Below are positions 34,319 to 42,929 of a stretch of 64,000 nt of DNA, in pieces. Within the stretch, counting starts at the first letter, position 1. Each line of letters begins with the position of its first letter. Under the pieces are notes generated by a model. The model made no database searches, had not been told where the DNA came from, and worked only from the letters and a program-made list of their open reading frames with translations. Both the position numbers and the translations under genes were made by a program. Origin of the DNA: PoT sp049331405 (lineage in GTDB: Bacteria; Planctomycetota; Planctomycetia; Isosphaerales; Isosphaeraceae); contig NZ_CP186274.1 in the NCBI RefSeq assembly GCF_049331405.1, forward strand, positions 8,432,001-8,496,000. The letters are read 5' to 3'.

Positions 34319-36024
34319 CCGTCCCCGAAGGATGGGAAGGCGTTGAGGAGCCATCGGCCGAGGACCTCAGGCTCTCGCAGATCCTCCAGGACCTCACGAC
34401 CCGGCTCCACGCCGGCGAGGCCCCCGACCTCGATACGATCGTCGCACGATACCCCGACCTCGGCGACGAGATCCGCGACCTCTGGGCCGCCACGCTCATC
34501 GCCGAGGAAGTGGCCCGCCCCTGGCAGACGGAGATGAGTCGCGAGTTGAGCAGGCCCGAGGATCCCGCGTCCAGGCTCGAGAACCCTCCGGAATTCCAGG
34601 GCCAGATCTTCGGCGACCACGTACTGATCGATGAGTTGGGTCGTGGCGGCATGGGGATCGTCTACCGGGCTCGGCACTCGGAAAATGGCCGAGTCGTGGC
34701 CCTGAAGCGCCTGCTCCGCGGCGAATTCTCTTCCCCCAAAGACATCGCCCGCTTCCGAGCCGAGGCCGACGCAGCGGCGAGGCTGGTCCACCCCCACATC
34801 GTCCCCCTGCACTACCAGGGGGAGCATGAAGGACTGCCCTACTTCGTAATGTCCTACGTCGAGGGCACGACCCTCGCCAAACGCCTGGCGGAAGGACCGA
34901 CGAGCCCGACCGAGGCCGCCCGTCTCCTCTTGCAGGTCTGCGGGGCGATCGAGCACGCCCACGGCCAGGGGGTCATGCACAGAGACCTCAAACCCTCGAA
35001 CATCCTGATCGACCGCCAGGGACAGCCCTACGTCTCGGACTTCGGCCTGGCCAAGGTCTCCAACAACCACGCCAGCCTCACCGAGAGCGGCGCGATCGTG
35101 GGGACGCCGAGCTACCTCTCCCCCGAGCAGGCTACCGTAGGCCGAGGAAACGTCGGGCCGGCGAGCGACGTCTACAGCCTCGGTGCCATCCTCTATCAAA
35201 TGCTCACGGGCCGACCCCCGTTCCTCGCCGCGACCCCATTCGACACGATCCTGCTCGTGCTGGAGCAGGATCCGGTCCCTCCTCGCCTGCTCAATCCCAA
35301 GGTCCCGCTCGACCTGGAGATGATCGCGCTCCGTTGTCTCCAGAAGTCCCCCGAGCTTCGCTACGAGTCGGCCGAGGCACTCAAGGCCGACCTCGAAGCT
35401 TTCCTCTCAGGCGAGCGCGTCTCGGCCCGGTCGGCGAGCCTCCGAGCCATCGCGTCGAGGCTCCTGAGCGAGACGCATCATGCGCCTGTACTCGAGAACT
35501 GGGGCTTGCTCTGGATCTGCCACAGCGTCGCCTTGCTCGTCTTCTTCGGCGTTACGAACTCATTATCCTTTCGGGGCATCACGTCGCGCTGGCCCTATGT
35601 GCTGATCTTCACGGTGGGCCTGGGTGCCTGGGCGGCGACCTTCTGGGCGATGCGTCGGCGGCTCGGCCCAATCACGTTCGTCGAGCGTCAGCTTGCCCAC
35701 GTCTGGGGAGCCGGGGTCGTCGGAATCAACTTGATCTTCCTCGTCGAGTGGCTGCTGGGACTGCCGGTCCTGACACTCTCGCCGATGGTCGCCGTCTGCA
35801 ACGGCATGCTCTTCATGATCAAGGGGGGCATACTGTCGGGAGCCTATTACGCCCAGGCCCTCGTCACGTTCCTCGCCGTCTTCCCGATGGCCCTCTACCC
35901 GCGATTCGCCCCCATCATCTTCGGCGTCGTGGGGGCGTTCTGCTTCCTGAGCACGGGCATCAAGTACCACCTGCGCCACATCAGGGCCCGGCGACTCCTC
36001 GAGCGAGCAAGCCCGGAGGCCTGA
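34315..36024 (+). CDS. Membrane Ser/Thr protein kinase (Hanks type) coupled to ECF sigma factor
   Basis: A 569-residue protein. A ~95-residue N-terminal helical region precedes the kinase domain (~100-375): glycine loop LGRGGMGIVY, K131, catalytic HRD (222-224) with KPSNIL, DFG (242-244) and the SPEQ activation-segment motif, all intact. The C-terminal ~170 residues hold about five hydrophobic helices (~398-548), so the kinase is at the inner face of the membrane. There is no extracellular sensor domain; signal sensing must be in the membrane or by the N-terminal part. Overlaps the sigma factor gene by four bases. Confidence 0.93.
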   Translation: MTVPEGWEGVEEPSAEDLRLSQILQDLTTRLHAGEAPDLDTIVARYPDLGDEIRDLWAATLIAEEVARPWQTEMSRELSRPEDPASRLENPPEFQGQIFGDHVLIDELGRGGMGIVYRARHSENGRVVALKRLLRGEFSSPKDIARFRAEADAAARLVHPHIVPLHYQGEHEGLPYFVMSYVEGTTLAKRLAEGPTSPTEAARLLLQVCGAIEHAHGQGVMHRDLKPSNILIDRQGQPYVSDFGLAKVSNNHASLTESGAIVGTPSYLSPEQATVGRGNVGPASDVYSLGAILYQMLTGRPPFLAATPFDTILLVLEQDPVPPRLLNPKVPLDLEMIALRCLQKSPELRYESAEALKADLEAFLSGERVSARSASLRAIASRLLSETHHAPVLENWGLLWICHSVALLVFFGVTNSLSFRGITSRWPYVLIFTVGLGAWAATFWAMRRRLGPITFVERQLAHVWGAGVVGINLIFLVEWLLGLPVLTLSPMVAVCNGMLFMIKGGILSGAYYAQALVTFLAVFPMALYPRFAPIIFGVVGAFCFLSTGIKYHLRHIRARRLLERASPEA

Positions 36025-36050
36025 CTCGCCCGGAGAATTCCGCCGGCTTT

Positions 36051-37553
36051 TCAGTGAGCGTCGGCAGGCTTCGATGGTGCGGCTGGGTTTTCCTGACGCT
36101 TCGCCGCGTTCCAGGGTTCGGCCGGGTCCAGCACCACCTGATCTCCGGCCGAGAGGCCCTTCGTCACCTCGACGATCTGGTCAACTCTCGATCCGACCGT
36201 AACCTCCCGGAACTCGATGGCCCCATCCTGCCGTTTGACGGCAACCTGCTGCTTACCATCGTCAGCCAGGATGGCCGTGGCGGGCACAGTCAGCGCCTGA
36301 TCGAGTTGCTTGATGAGGATCTCGACTTCCGCCGTCATCTCCGGCATCAACTTCACCGCGGGCTTGTCGATGTCGATCAGGGCAAGATAATGCCTCGCCG
36401 CGCCGGGGAGTGCATTCGCGGAGAGTTTGATGGGACGCACCGAGACGGTAGCCACCGTTCCCGCGAAGAATTGCCCGGGATACGCATCGACCGCGAATCG
36501 TGCCTTCTGCCCCTTGCCGACCTGGAGGAAGACCGACTCGGGAAGGGCGACCTGGATCTGCAAGGCATCGCGCTCGTCGTAAATGTGAAAGAGCGGCTGA
36601 TTCTCGGCGACCAAGCCATGCCCGCCGGCCGCCGACTCCGCTGGCGGTTCGAAACCTGCCTCGTAGTACACAATTCCGTCGCGATAAGCCTGGACTTTGC
36701 AGAGTTCGACCTGCTTTTGCAGGTCTTTACTCCTGGATTCTTCCTGTTCTTGCTCGAGCTGACACATCAATTCCTTGGACCGATGCCTCTCCACCTCTGC
36801 CTGACGCGACTTGCGATTCTGTTCCCGATCGAACTTTTCGAGGACGGTCTGTTTCGTCTTCGCGAGGTCGATCGCAAGGCCTTGCGACTGGACCGTCCCT
36901 TGAAGGTCCTCGACGCGTTCATCGATATTCAATGCCGTGAAAAAATCGACGGGAGTGAGCCAGCGGTCCCCTTTTGCAACCAAATCCTGGATCCGCTTCT
37001 GAGTCCTCTTGCTCCTCGCGAGCCGCTCCTCGGCTCTCTTCTTCCCGGCCTGGGCGACAAGTAGCTCGCCCTGATTCTTGGTGACCTCCTGGGGATAGAT
37101 ACCCTCCTCATACTCCTTCACGGCGATCTCCGCGATCTCTCGCTCCAGCTTGGCATTCAGGTAGGCCATCTTGGCTCTTTCCGAGGCCATTACAGATGCA
37201 AACACCTTTTCCTTGAGGTCATGGCTGGAGAACTCGATGACCACGTCGCCCTTCTTGACTCGTGTGCCTTCAGGAACTGACGAAAGCACTTGCATCGCGC
37301 CGAGCCGATTCCGGAAGACCTCAATCGATCCGGGCTCGATGGAGCCTCGTTCGACGACTGTAACCTTCAACGGTCCAGGCTTCAGGGTCATGGTGGGGCG
37401 TTCGGCTTTATCCTTGAGGAGTAACCGCGTCTCACCTCCTGCACCATCGTCGGCCCGGGTCTCATGGAACGCCATCAGGCACGTTATTCCCAACGCAGTC
37501 GCCCCACTGGCGATCGCAATCGCCGCGAGCTTGCTCAAGCGATGTCGCATCAT
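36051..37553 (-). CDS. HlyD/RND-type periplasmic adaptor, stand-alone
   Basis: A 500-residue membrane-anchored adaptor: N-terminal helix (LAAIAIASGATALGITCLMA), a lipoyl/barrel-sandwich half (TRVKKGDVVIEF), a long coiled-coil hairpin (~115-260), the second lipoyl half, a beta-barrel (PGQFFAGTVATVSVRPI) and a membrane-proximal end (AGDQVVLDP). Such adaptors link an inner-membrane pump to an outer channel. It is a paralogue of the C-terminal half of the fusion at 37831-40098 (KPGPLKVTVVERG against KPGPLKVSAVERG). In-frame codons just upstream of the ATG read GALRSMM, against GVYRSMM in the fusion, so it is probably a truncated copy. No pump gene is adjacent. Confidence 0.85.
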   Translation of the reverse strand: MMRHRLSKLAAIAIASGATALGITCLMAFHETRADDGAGGETRLLLKDKAERPTMTLKPGPLKVTVVERGSIEPGSIEVFRNRLGAMQVLSSVPEGTRVKKGDVVIEFSSHDLKEKVFASVMASERAKMAYLNAKLEREIAEIAVKEYEEGIYPQEVTKNQGELLVAQAGKKRAEERLARSKRTQKRIQDLVAKGDRWLTPVDFFTALNIDERVEDLQGTVQSQGLAIDLAKTKQTVLEKFDREQNRKSRQAEVERHRSKELMCQLEQEQEESRSKDLQKQVELCKVQAYRDGIVYYEAGFEPPAESAAGGHGLVAENQPLFHIYDERDALQIQVALPESVFLQVGKGQKARFAVDAYPGQFFAGTVATVSVRPIKLSANALPGAARHYLALIDIDKPAVKLMPEMTAEVEILIKQLDQALTVPATAILADDGKQQVAVKRQDGAIEFREVTVGSRVDQIVEVTKGLSAGDQVVLDPAEPWNAAKRQENPAAPSKPADAH

Positions 37554-37638
37554 GGATCGGAGAGCTCCACAAAGTGAGTCGAGGCATCGGGCGATGGTCT
37601 TGATTTCGGAGCGATCGAGTATAGCAATCTTTCAACGC

Positions 37639-37672
37639 AAAAAATCCAGGAGCATAAGAAATGCTCCTGGAT
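37639..37672 (-). terminator. Rho-independent terminator between the two adaptor genes
   Basis: A perfect 12-bp stem (ATCCAGGAGCAT/ATGCTCCTGGAT, 37644-37655 with 37661-37672), 5-base loop, and a six-T tract on the minus strand. It lies ~160 bases beyond the stop of the sigma-adaptor fusion, so transcripts of the fusion should end before the second adaptor. Confidence 0.85.
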
Positions 37673-37830
37673 CGCAGGAAATTATGCGGATCATGCATCG
37701 GCCACTCGGTTTGCCTTACTCAGGCCGGCTCACTTCTCTGAAACGCACTCTTGCCACAATGGGCTTGATGCCCGAACGCTTCCGGGAATCTGCAATCTGA
37801 TCTTTATGCCGAACCTGATGATGCCATTCG

Positions 37831-40098
37831 TCAACGCCTGCGGGCCGGCCTCCTCGGTTTGCCGAGCCTTTCCTTGCGTTCGGCCTCGCTGAGCAACTCC
37901 AGCGGCGTGACGATGACCTCCTCGCCGCTGGAGATCCCCTTCCTCACCTCGACGACTTCGCCATTCGTGGCGCCGAGGGTCACCTCGCGCCACTCGATGT
38001 CTCCCCCCGACTTTTTGATCGCGATTTGATCCTTGTTGTCGAGGTGCAACACGGCCGAGACGGGAACTGCGAGCGTCCTGTCGATCTCCTTGATGATGAT
38101 CTCCACCCCCGCCGTCATCCCCGGCCGAAGCGCCGTCTCGACTTTATCGAGGTCGATCATCGTCGTGTAAAACTTGATCGGCCCAGGCGGACGATTCATC
38201 GCATCCTTGATCGGGCGAGGCGCAATCGAGGCGACCGTCCCGGAGAATCGCTGCCCCGGGAAGGCATCCACGGTGATCAGGACCTTCTGCCCCTTGGCGA
38301 CCTGATCCACGATCGCTTCCCGGACCGTGGCGTTCACGCGCATCGGTTCCTGATCATTGAATACCCGGAACATCGGCTGGTTCGGTTGAACGCTGATAAT
38401 CGAGCCATCCTCCACGGCTTCGTCTGGGTCGAAGCCGTAGTCGTAAACGAGGATCCCATCGATATCCGTCTTGACGTGGCAAGCCTCTACTCCTCGGTAG
38501 AGTTTCTGCAACGGCTCCTGCGCGGATTCATAATCTCGCACTCTCTCATGTTCTATCTTTTGCTTTATTTGAAACTGCATTTCCAGGGCTTTCAGGCGGC
38601 TACTCTTCTCAAAATCAAGAAAGATCTGATGAGCCAACCTTGCCTCTGCGATGGCAAGATCCGCCCGCTTGATCGCGAGTTTCTCACGTTGGATACGGTC
38701 CACGATGTCAAGCTCGGCGTTGATGGCAGCTACATCCATCGCACGGTCATTGTTTGCCTGGAGGCCTTGAACTCGCCCTTGGATCTTTTGAATCCGGGTC
38801 AGCGAATATTCATGTTCTTCCTTTTCCGACTCAGCGAGTTTGATGGCGTTGAGAGACTTGGCCTCAGCCTTGGGAAGGTTCACATTCTTGTCTTCCTCAT
38901 ACTCGCCCTTCGCCAATTCGGCTTGGAGTTCGGCTTCTTCGAAGGCGAGTTTCGCTGCTGATACGGGTTTACGAAGCGACTCGACCCTACTCAAGTAGGG
39001 TTCAGGATCGAGTTCCAAAACGACCTGCCCTGCGGTCACTCTCTTCCCGTAGGGCAAGGCCGACACAACCCTGGACGCAATGGTGGGATTCTTTACCGTG
39101 AGCGACCTGGACGCCTCGAGATTACCACGCTCAACCGCGGACACTTTGAGTGGACCAGGCTTGATGGTCGTCGATTGGAGTTCAGCTAGCGGCTTGGGCG
39201 CATCTCCTGGCTGACTGCTCCCTTTGTCTTCGCCAAAGGCGACCTGCTTGTGGGCGAGGATTGTCGCTCCGGTTGCGCTCGCTCCGACGACAAGGAGTAG
39301 CGTCGCGAGTTTGGACCAACGCATGAGCATCATGGATCGATAAACTCCCTGGGCCAAGGTCGTCGCGGCGCCCTGACCGATTGATTTCGAGGTGAGGGCC
39401 TGGTCGACGAGTCGGCGCGTGGATTCGAGCAAGGCGTGGGGAATCGCCTGAGCCATCGACGCCGGAGCGATCAAGCCGGCATCCGGGCGATAGCCGCGTT
39501 TGAGGAGTTGCTTCCGGAGCGAATCCTTGCCCCGTGAGATCCGGCTCTTCACCGTCCCGACCGGCCAGCCGAGGTGTCGGGCTGCCTGCTCATGCGTGCG
39601 GCCCTCAAGATCACAGAGCACGATCGGGGCCCGGAGCCGCTCGGGGAGTCGGGCGAGTTCCTCCTGCAGGATGCCCTCGAAGTCGTCCGCTGATTCGAGA
39701 ACGTGAGCCTCTAACCGAGTCGCCGCCCGGCGTTCGAGTCGCCCCCGACGTGCGGCATTGGCCCTCGCGCAGAGTGCCGTCCGATAGGCAACCTGATGCA
39801 GCCAGGGGCCGAGGGAATCCTTGACGCAGAGCGATCGTGCCTTCCTGAGCAGGATCAGGAAGGTCGCCTGGAAGACATCCTGAATGTCGTGCTCGTTGCG
39901 GAGGATCCCTCGGCAAATGCGCACAACCATCGGCCCATGCCGCTCCAGCAAGACCGTGAAGGCTAGCTCCGCATGTTCCCCCTGCCGCAACGCAAACCAT
40001 TCCAGCAGTTGGCCATCAGTCCAGCCTCCGAGTGCCCCTTCGTTGAAGAGGAGTTCCAGCCGTGGGAGTAACCTCCCCCTCTTGCCGAGCGTCGCCAT
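37831..40098 (-). CDS. ECF sigma factor fused through a TM helix to a HlyD-like adaptor
   Basis: A single 755-residue frame with no interruption. Residues ~1-210 form an ECF-type sigma factor: region 2 has RNEHDIQDVFQATFLILLRK and GPWLHQVAYRTALCARAN, and region 4 has LPERLRAPIVLCDLEGRT and a helix-turn-helix HLGWPVGTVKSRISRG. A linker leads to one TM helix (~263-282, WSKLATLLLVVGASATGATI). The rest is a complete adaptor: lipoyl half near 345, long coiled coil (~375-535), second lipoyl half, barrel (FPGQRFSGTVASIAPRP) and basic tail. The start ATG has GGTGGAG upstream. The topology would place the sigma factor inside and the adaptor outside. A hypothesis is stress sensing by the adaptor with proteolytic release of the sigma part. 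Confidence 0.88.
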   Translation of the reverse strand: MATLGKRGRLLPRLELLFNEGALGGWTDGQLLEWFALRQGEHAELAFTVLLERHGPMVVRICRGILRNEHDIQDVFQATFLILLRKARSLCVKDSLGPWLHQVAYRTALCARANAARRGRLERRAATRLEAHVLESADDFEGILQEELARLPERLRAPIVLCDLEGRTHEQAARHLGWPVGTVKSRISRGKDSLRKQLLKRGYRPDAGLIAPASMAQAIPHALLESTRRLVDQALTSKSIGQGAATTLAQGVYRSMMLMRWSKLATLLLVVGASATGATILAHKQVAFGEDKGSSQPGDAPKPLAELQSTTIKPGPLKVSAVERGNLEASRSLTVKNPTIASRVVSALPYGKRVTAGQVVLELDPEPYLSRVESLRKPVSAAKLAFEEAELQAELAKGEYEEDKNVNLPKAEAKSLNAIKLAESEKEEHEYSLTRIQKIQGRVQGLQANNDRAMDVAAINAELDIVDRIQREKLAIKRADLAIAEARLAHQIFLDFEKSSRLKALEMQFQIKQKIEHERVRDYESAQEPLQKLYRGVEACHVKTDIDGILVYDYGFDPDEAVEDGSIISVQPNQPMFRVFNDQEPMRVNATVREAIVDQVAKGQKVLITVDAFPGQRFSGTVASIAPRPIKDAMNRPPGPIKFYTTMIDLDKVETALRPGMTAGVEIIIKEIDRTLAVPVSAVLHLDNKDQIAIKKSGGDIEWREVTLGATNGEVVEVRKGISSGEEVIVTPLELLSEAERKERLGKPRRPARRR

Positions 40099-40397
40099 GT
40101 GAGCACTCCACCGCCCTGCTCGTTGCTGCAATGTAGGTAATGTGACGACGAAGGCCCTTGGTTCCCGGGGCGTAGAGAAAATCGCGATTCGCGACATGGA
40201 TCGATCCAGGCTTGGCGTCGCAGGAAACTTGGCGCGTCTACCCCCGACAAGAAATGATGGGCGAGATATCATGATCTGCGCAGTATCGGCCTGCACTTCG
40301 TGGCGTGCAAGGATCGCGTCGAGCCGTGACTTCGATCCCGAGTAGATAGAGGAGGGAATGTACGAAACCAGGAGTTTGATGTGGGCAGAAATGAACG
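40099..40397. other. Upstream region of the sigma-adaptor fusion gene
   Basis: About 300 bp between the fusion gene start and the hairpin of the converging upstream unit. It should hold the fusion gene's promoter. Frames open across it but lack credible signals, and no clear -35/-10 pair was identified. Confidence 0.35.
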
Positions 40398-40429
40398 AAG
40401 CCCGCCGCTTCCGGAGAAGCGGCGGGCTT
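40398..40429 (-). terminator. Hairpin terminator after methyltransferase gene
   Basis: A 14-bp perfect stem (AAGCCCGCCGCTTC, 40398-40411, with 40416-40429) and 4-base loop, 50 bases beyond the stop of the methyltransferase gene on the minus strand. The downstream minus-strand tract is only moderately T-rich. Confidence 0.75.
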
Positions 40430-40479
40430 GGGTTGATCCGATCGCTGCGCGGCTCGAAAGCCCGCTCAGAACTCCCGGC

Positions 40480-41412
40480 TCAGACCGCGAGTTCGTCGAG
40501 GAAGTCGTAGCGTGAGAAGAAATTCTTGGGGTCGTCCTTCTCGAGCTTGGGGATCGGGAGGGCCCGCGCGGTGATCAGGTAGCGACCGTACTCGCTCTTG
40601 CTGTTACGAGGGGTCTTCCCGCAGTGGCGCTCGTCGTATTCCTTCTCGATCTCGAAGTACGAACATTGAACCCACTCGCGGAGGCACCCGATCGAGGGGA
40701 TCCACCAGTTCGAGGCGCTACGGGCGTAGTCCTCGTTGTAGTAGAACTCGCCGTACGACTTCTCGGACCGGACCACTTCCCCTTCGACAAGGATCTGGCC
40801 GCCGACCTTCATCACCTGCCGCAGGCGAGCCAGGGCCAGGAGGGGATCCTTGATGTGATAGAAGACGCCCATGTAGAGGACGACGTCGAAGTCGTTCTTG
40901 CCGAGCGTGTGAACATCGTAGACCGAGACGTTCGTCTTGTACTGGGCCTTCGAGTTGAAGATCGAGTGGGCCAGGCGATAGTTGGAGACATCGCCGTCGC
41001 GCTGGGAGATGAGGTCGGTCGAGTAGATCTCTCTCGCCCCGCGCTTCTCGGCCTCGTACGACCAGAGGCCGTCCCAGCAACCGATGTCGAGGACGGACTT
41101 GTTCGTGAAGTCGACATCCTTGAAGGCGTGGTACTGGTGGCTCACCTGGGCATCAACCGGCCCTGGTGTGGCCTGGCCGCCGCCGAAGTCGATCGTGTGG
41201 AACCACTCGCGCGTCTTGGCCTGCTCGATGAGCGACTGGCGCGTGAGATGCTCTTCCAGCATGTGCGCGGGCCAGGCGCCTTCGAAGACGGGCCAGGGGG
41301 TGGCATCGGCACTATCGGATTCGTCGTGGATCTGCAGATGCTCGTGCGGGACGGAGGTGGAAGCGGGGACGGGGTCGCTCGCTCGCCTCGAAAACCGTTT
41401 CAGAAGGCTCAT
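40480..41412 (-). CDS. SAM-dependent methyltransferase, CmoB/DUF1698-like style
   Basis: A 310-residue protein. The ATG at 41412 has AAGGAG seven bases upstream. After a ~100-residue N-terminal part (with TREWFHTIDFGGGQATPGP) comes the SAM fold: VLDIGCWDGLWSYEAEKRGA, DLISQRDGD, then DVVLYMGVFYHIKDPLLALARL and VGGQILVEGEVV. The WFHTIDF opening plus the GVxYHxxDP string are typical of the CmoB-like/DUF1698 group, which modifies tRNA wobble uridine or small molecules. No tRNA-modification partner lies nearby, so the role is uncertain. Confidence 0.82.
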   Translation of the reverse strand: MSLLKRFSRRASDPVPASTSVPHEHLQIHDESDSADATPWPVFEGAWPAHMLEEHLTRQSLIEQAKTREWFHTIDFGGGQATPGPVDAQVSHQYHAFKDVDFTNKSVLDIGCWDGLWSYEAEKRGAREIYSTDLISQRDGDVSNYRLAHSIFNSKAQYKTNVSVYDVHTLGKNDFDVVLYMGVFYHIKDPLLALARLRQVMKVGGQILVEGEVVRSEKSYGEFYYNEDYARSASNWWIPSIGCLREWVQCSYFEIEKEYDERHCGKTPRNSKSEYGRYLITARALPIPKLEKDDPKNFFSRYDFLDELAV

Positions 41413-41990
41413 CCTTGACTCCTTGAACGTGAGCAAAGCACTCCGAGAGCCTCGGCTCAACCGACAGCGCACCCAAAGCCGCGGAACAGTACGCGAAGCC
41501 CCGGAATCCGTCAACATTTCTTTACCGAGACTTGACATTCACGTTCGCACGGCCTGGTATCAAAGTCGGCCGACGCCTGTACCCGTCATCACTCGGTCTT
41601 TCTTGTTGCCACAATTGGAGCACCCGGGCGTATTCCGAGCCGCATGGAGAGTCTTCTATATGAGCCCGACTCGGCCCGACGAAGCATCGTGTCACGTTGA
41701 ACCTGGAGTGCCTCCTTCGAGGTCACTGGTCTCGAACCGTCCCGACATAAGCGAGGCCAAATCGACCTCTCCTTGCCCACACCAACTAGGCATAACCAAC
41801 CAAATAACAATAATGAATGAATACATTTATTTTAATCATGAAATTGTGCACCTCAATCTCCTAACAATACGACATGGTGCCACTCCAATCAAAAAAAGCT
41901 CCAAAAACGATCTCACATCCAAACATAAATAAAAACATTCATTATTTTATCAAATATTTTCTTCAAATAACCAATCTCTATCAGATTATT
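41413..41990. other. Intergenic region with a 27 % GC, G-poor island
   Basis: A 578-bp gap. The left half (41413-41780) has normal composition and should carry the methyltransferase promoter. From ~41790 to 41990 the base use changes abruptly: I count 49 G+C in 180 bases (27 %) over 41821-42000, and only 3 G in the 120 bases 41881-42000. No gene, tRNA or DnaA-box cluster was recognised. It ends at the stop codon of the flavin reductase gene. Confidence 0.7.
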
Positions 41991-42566
41991 TTATTCTTTA
42001 AGTTGCAGGTCTCGCCATGCCCGAATCGCGGCCGCGTCGATCGCGCCGTCTCGCTTCATTTGAGCCGTCAACTCGGCTCGTTGCTCGTCGTTGGCCAGAC
42101 TCAAAATCTGGTGAACCCGTAGGGGGGCCCTGCCCTCCACTCGCCCTGCGTCGACGATCTCCGCCAGGTAGAGGCTCCGATCGCCGGTATCGAGTTGCGT
42201 CTCGACCCGGCATTCGAGCCAGGCGGGGACGCCCTCCAGGATCGGGCAACGGTTGGCCGTCATCCGATAGGGCACGTCTTCGAGCTTGTCGACGTCGCGC
42301 CCCGATTGAATCCCGAACCGCCAGGCCCACTCGACCTGATCCTCGCCTAACAAGTGAAGACCGAAGACCCGACTCTCTTCGATCAAGGCCCATGTGTGGT
42401 GGTGTTTCGCAACACCGACGATCACCCTGGGGAGTTCGGCGGGGAGCGACGCCTGGCAGACGAACGTGGCAACCATACCTCCCCGCCGCGAGGCTCCCTC
42501 GGCGGTGATGACCCACAACTCGCGATCGAGCTCGCGGAAGACTTGAGATGCGACGGACGAAGACAT
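41991..42566 (-). CDS. Flavin reductase-like domain protein
   Basis: A 191-residue FMN-binding split-barrel protein. The ATG at 42566 has GGAG eight bases upstream. Family features are ELWVITAEGASRRGGMVATFVCQAS (N-terminal strand pair and FMN-phosphate turn), PRVIVGVAKHHHTWALIEES and the closing RVEGRAPLRVHQILSL. Enzymes of the group reduce flavin with NAD(P)H or act as small oxidases. The C-terminal ~30 residues are helical and variable. Its stop codon borders the AT-rich island. Confidence 0.82.
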   Translation of the reverse strand: MSSSVASQVFRELDRELWVITAEGASRRGGMVATFVCQASLPAELPRVIVGVAKHHHTWALIEESRVFGLHLLGEDQVEWAWRFGIQSGRDVDKLEDVPYRMTANRCPILEGVPAWLECRVETQLDTGDRSLYLAEIVDAGRVEGRAPLRVHQILSLANDEQRAELTAQMKRDGAIDAAAIRAWRDLQLKE

Positions 42567-42929
42567 GAAACGTTCTCCACACCGATTGATGATACGAGAA
42601 TACAAAAACGCGTCGAACTCACCCCACAAAGCCGACGCACTCTCCCTGCACGACTCAGGCGTCAAAACCCCTTCGAATCCAAGGTATGCTTGAAATCCCC
42701 CGGCTTGCGCCCTGCACAGGGCCCCGCGATTGATACTTGACCTTATCAGTCATGACGCTGGGTCAGAACTCGTTCGGATTCTGCCGAAAATGCCGCGATT
42801 GGCTAGCTTGTGGATCCTTCCGGCCGATGCTATCCTCAGTTCCCCATCTATCCTCGGGTTCACCAACCCAAGTGCGCATCGGGTCCTTCCCCGCTGATAG
42901 TCCCGGACCAGGCTGAGGCTCTAAATTCG
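42567..42929. other. Divergent intergenic region
   Basis: 363 bp between the flavin reductase and radical SAM genes. A frame is open through the right part but its codon use and lack of a ribosome-binding site argue against coding. No promoter could be picked out. Confidence 0.4.

Noticed and set aside
35334..37064. 576-residue plus-strand frame spanning the kinase end and the adaptor
   Set aside because: It overlaps two well-supported genes and has an Arg/Asp/Leu-rich composition without domains.
41084..41932. 282-residue open frame running into the AT-rich island
   Set aside because: Mostly antisense to the methyltransferase gene, and its end is low-complexity; no start signal.
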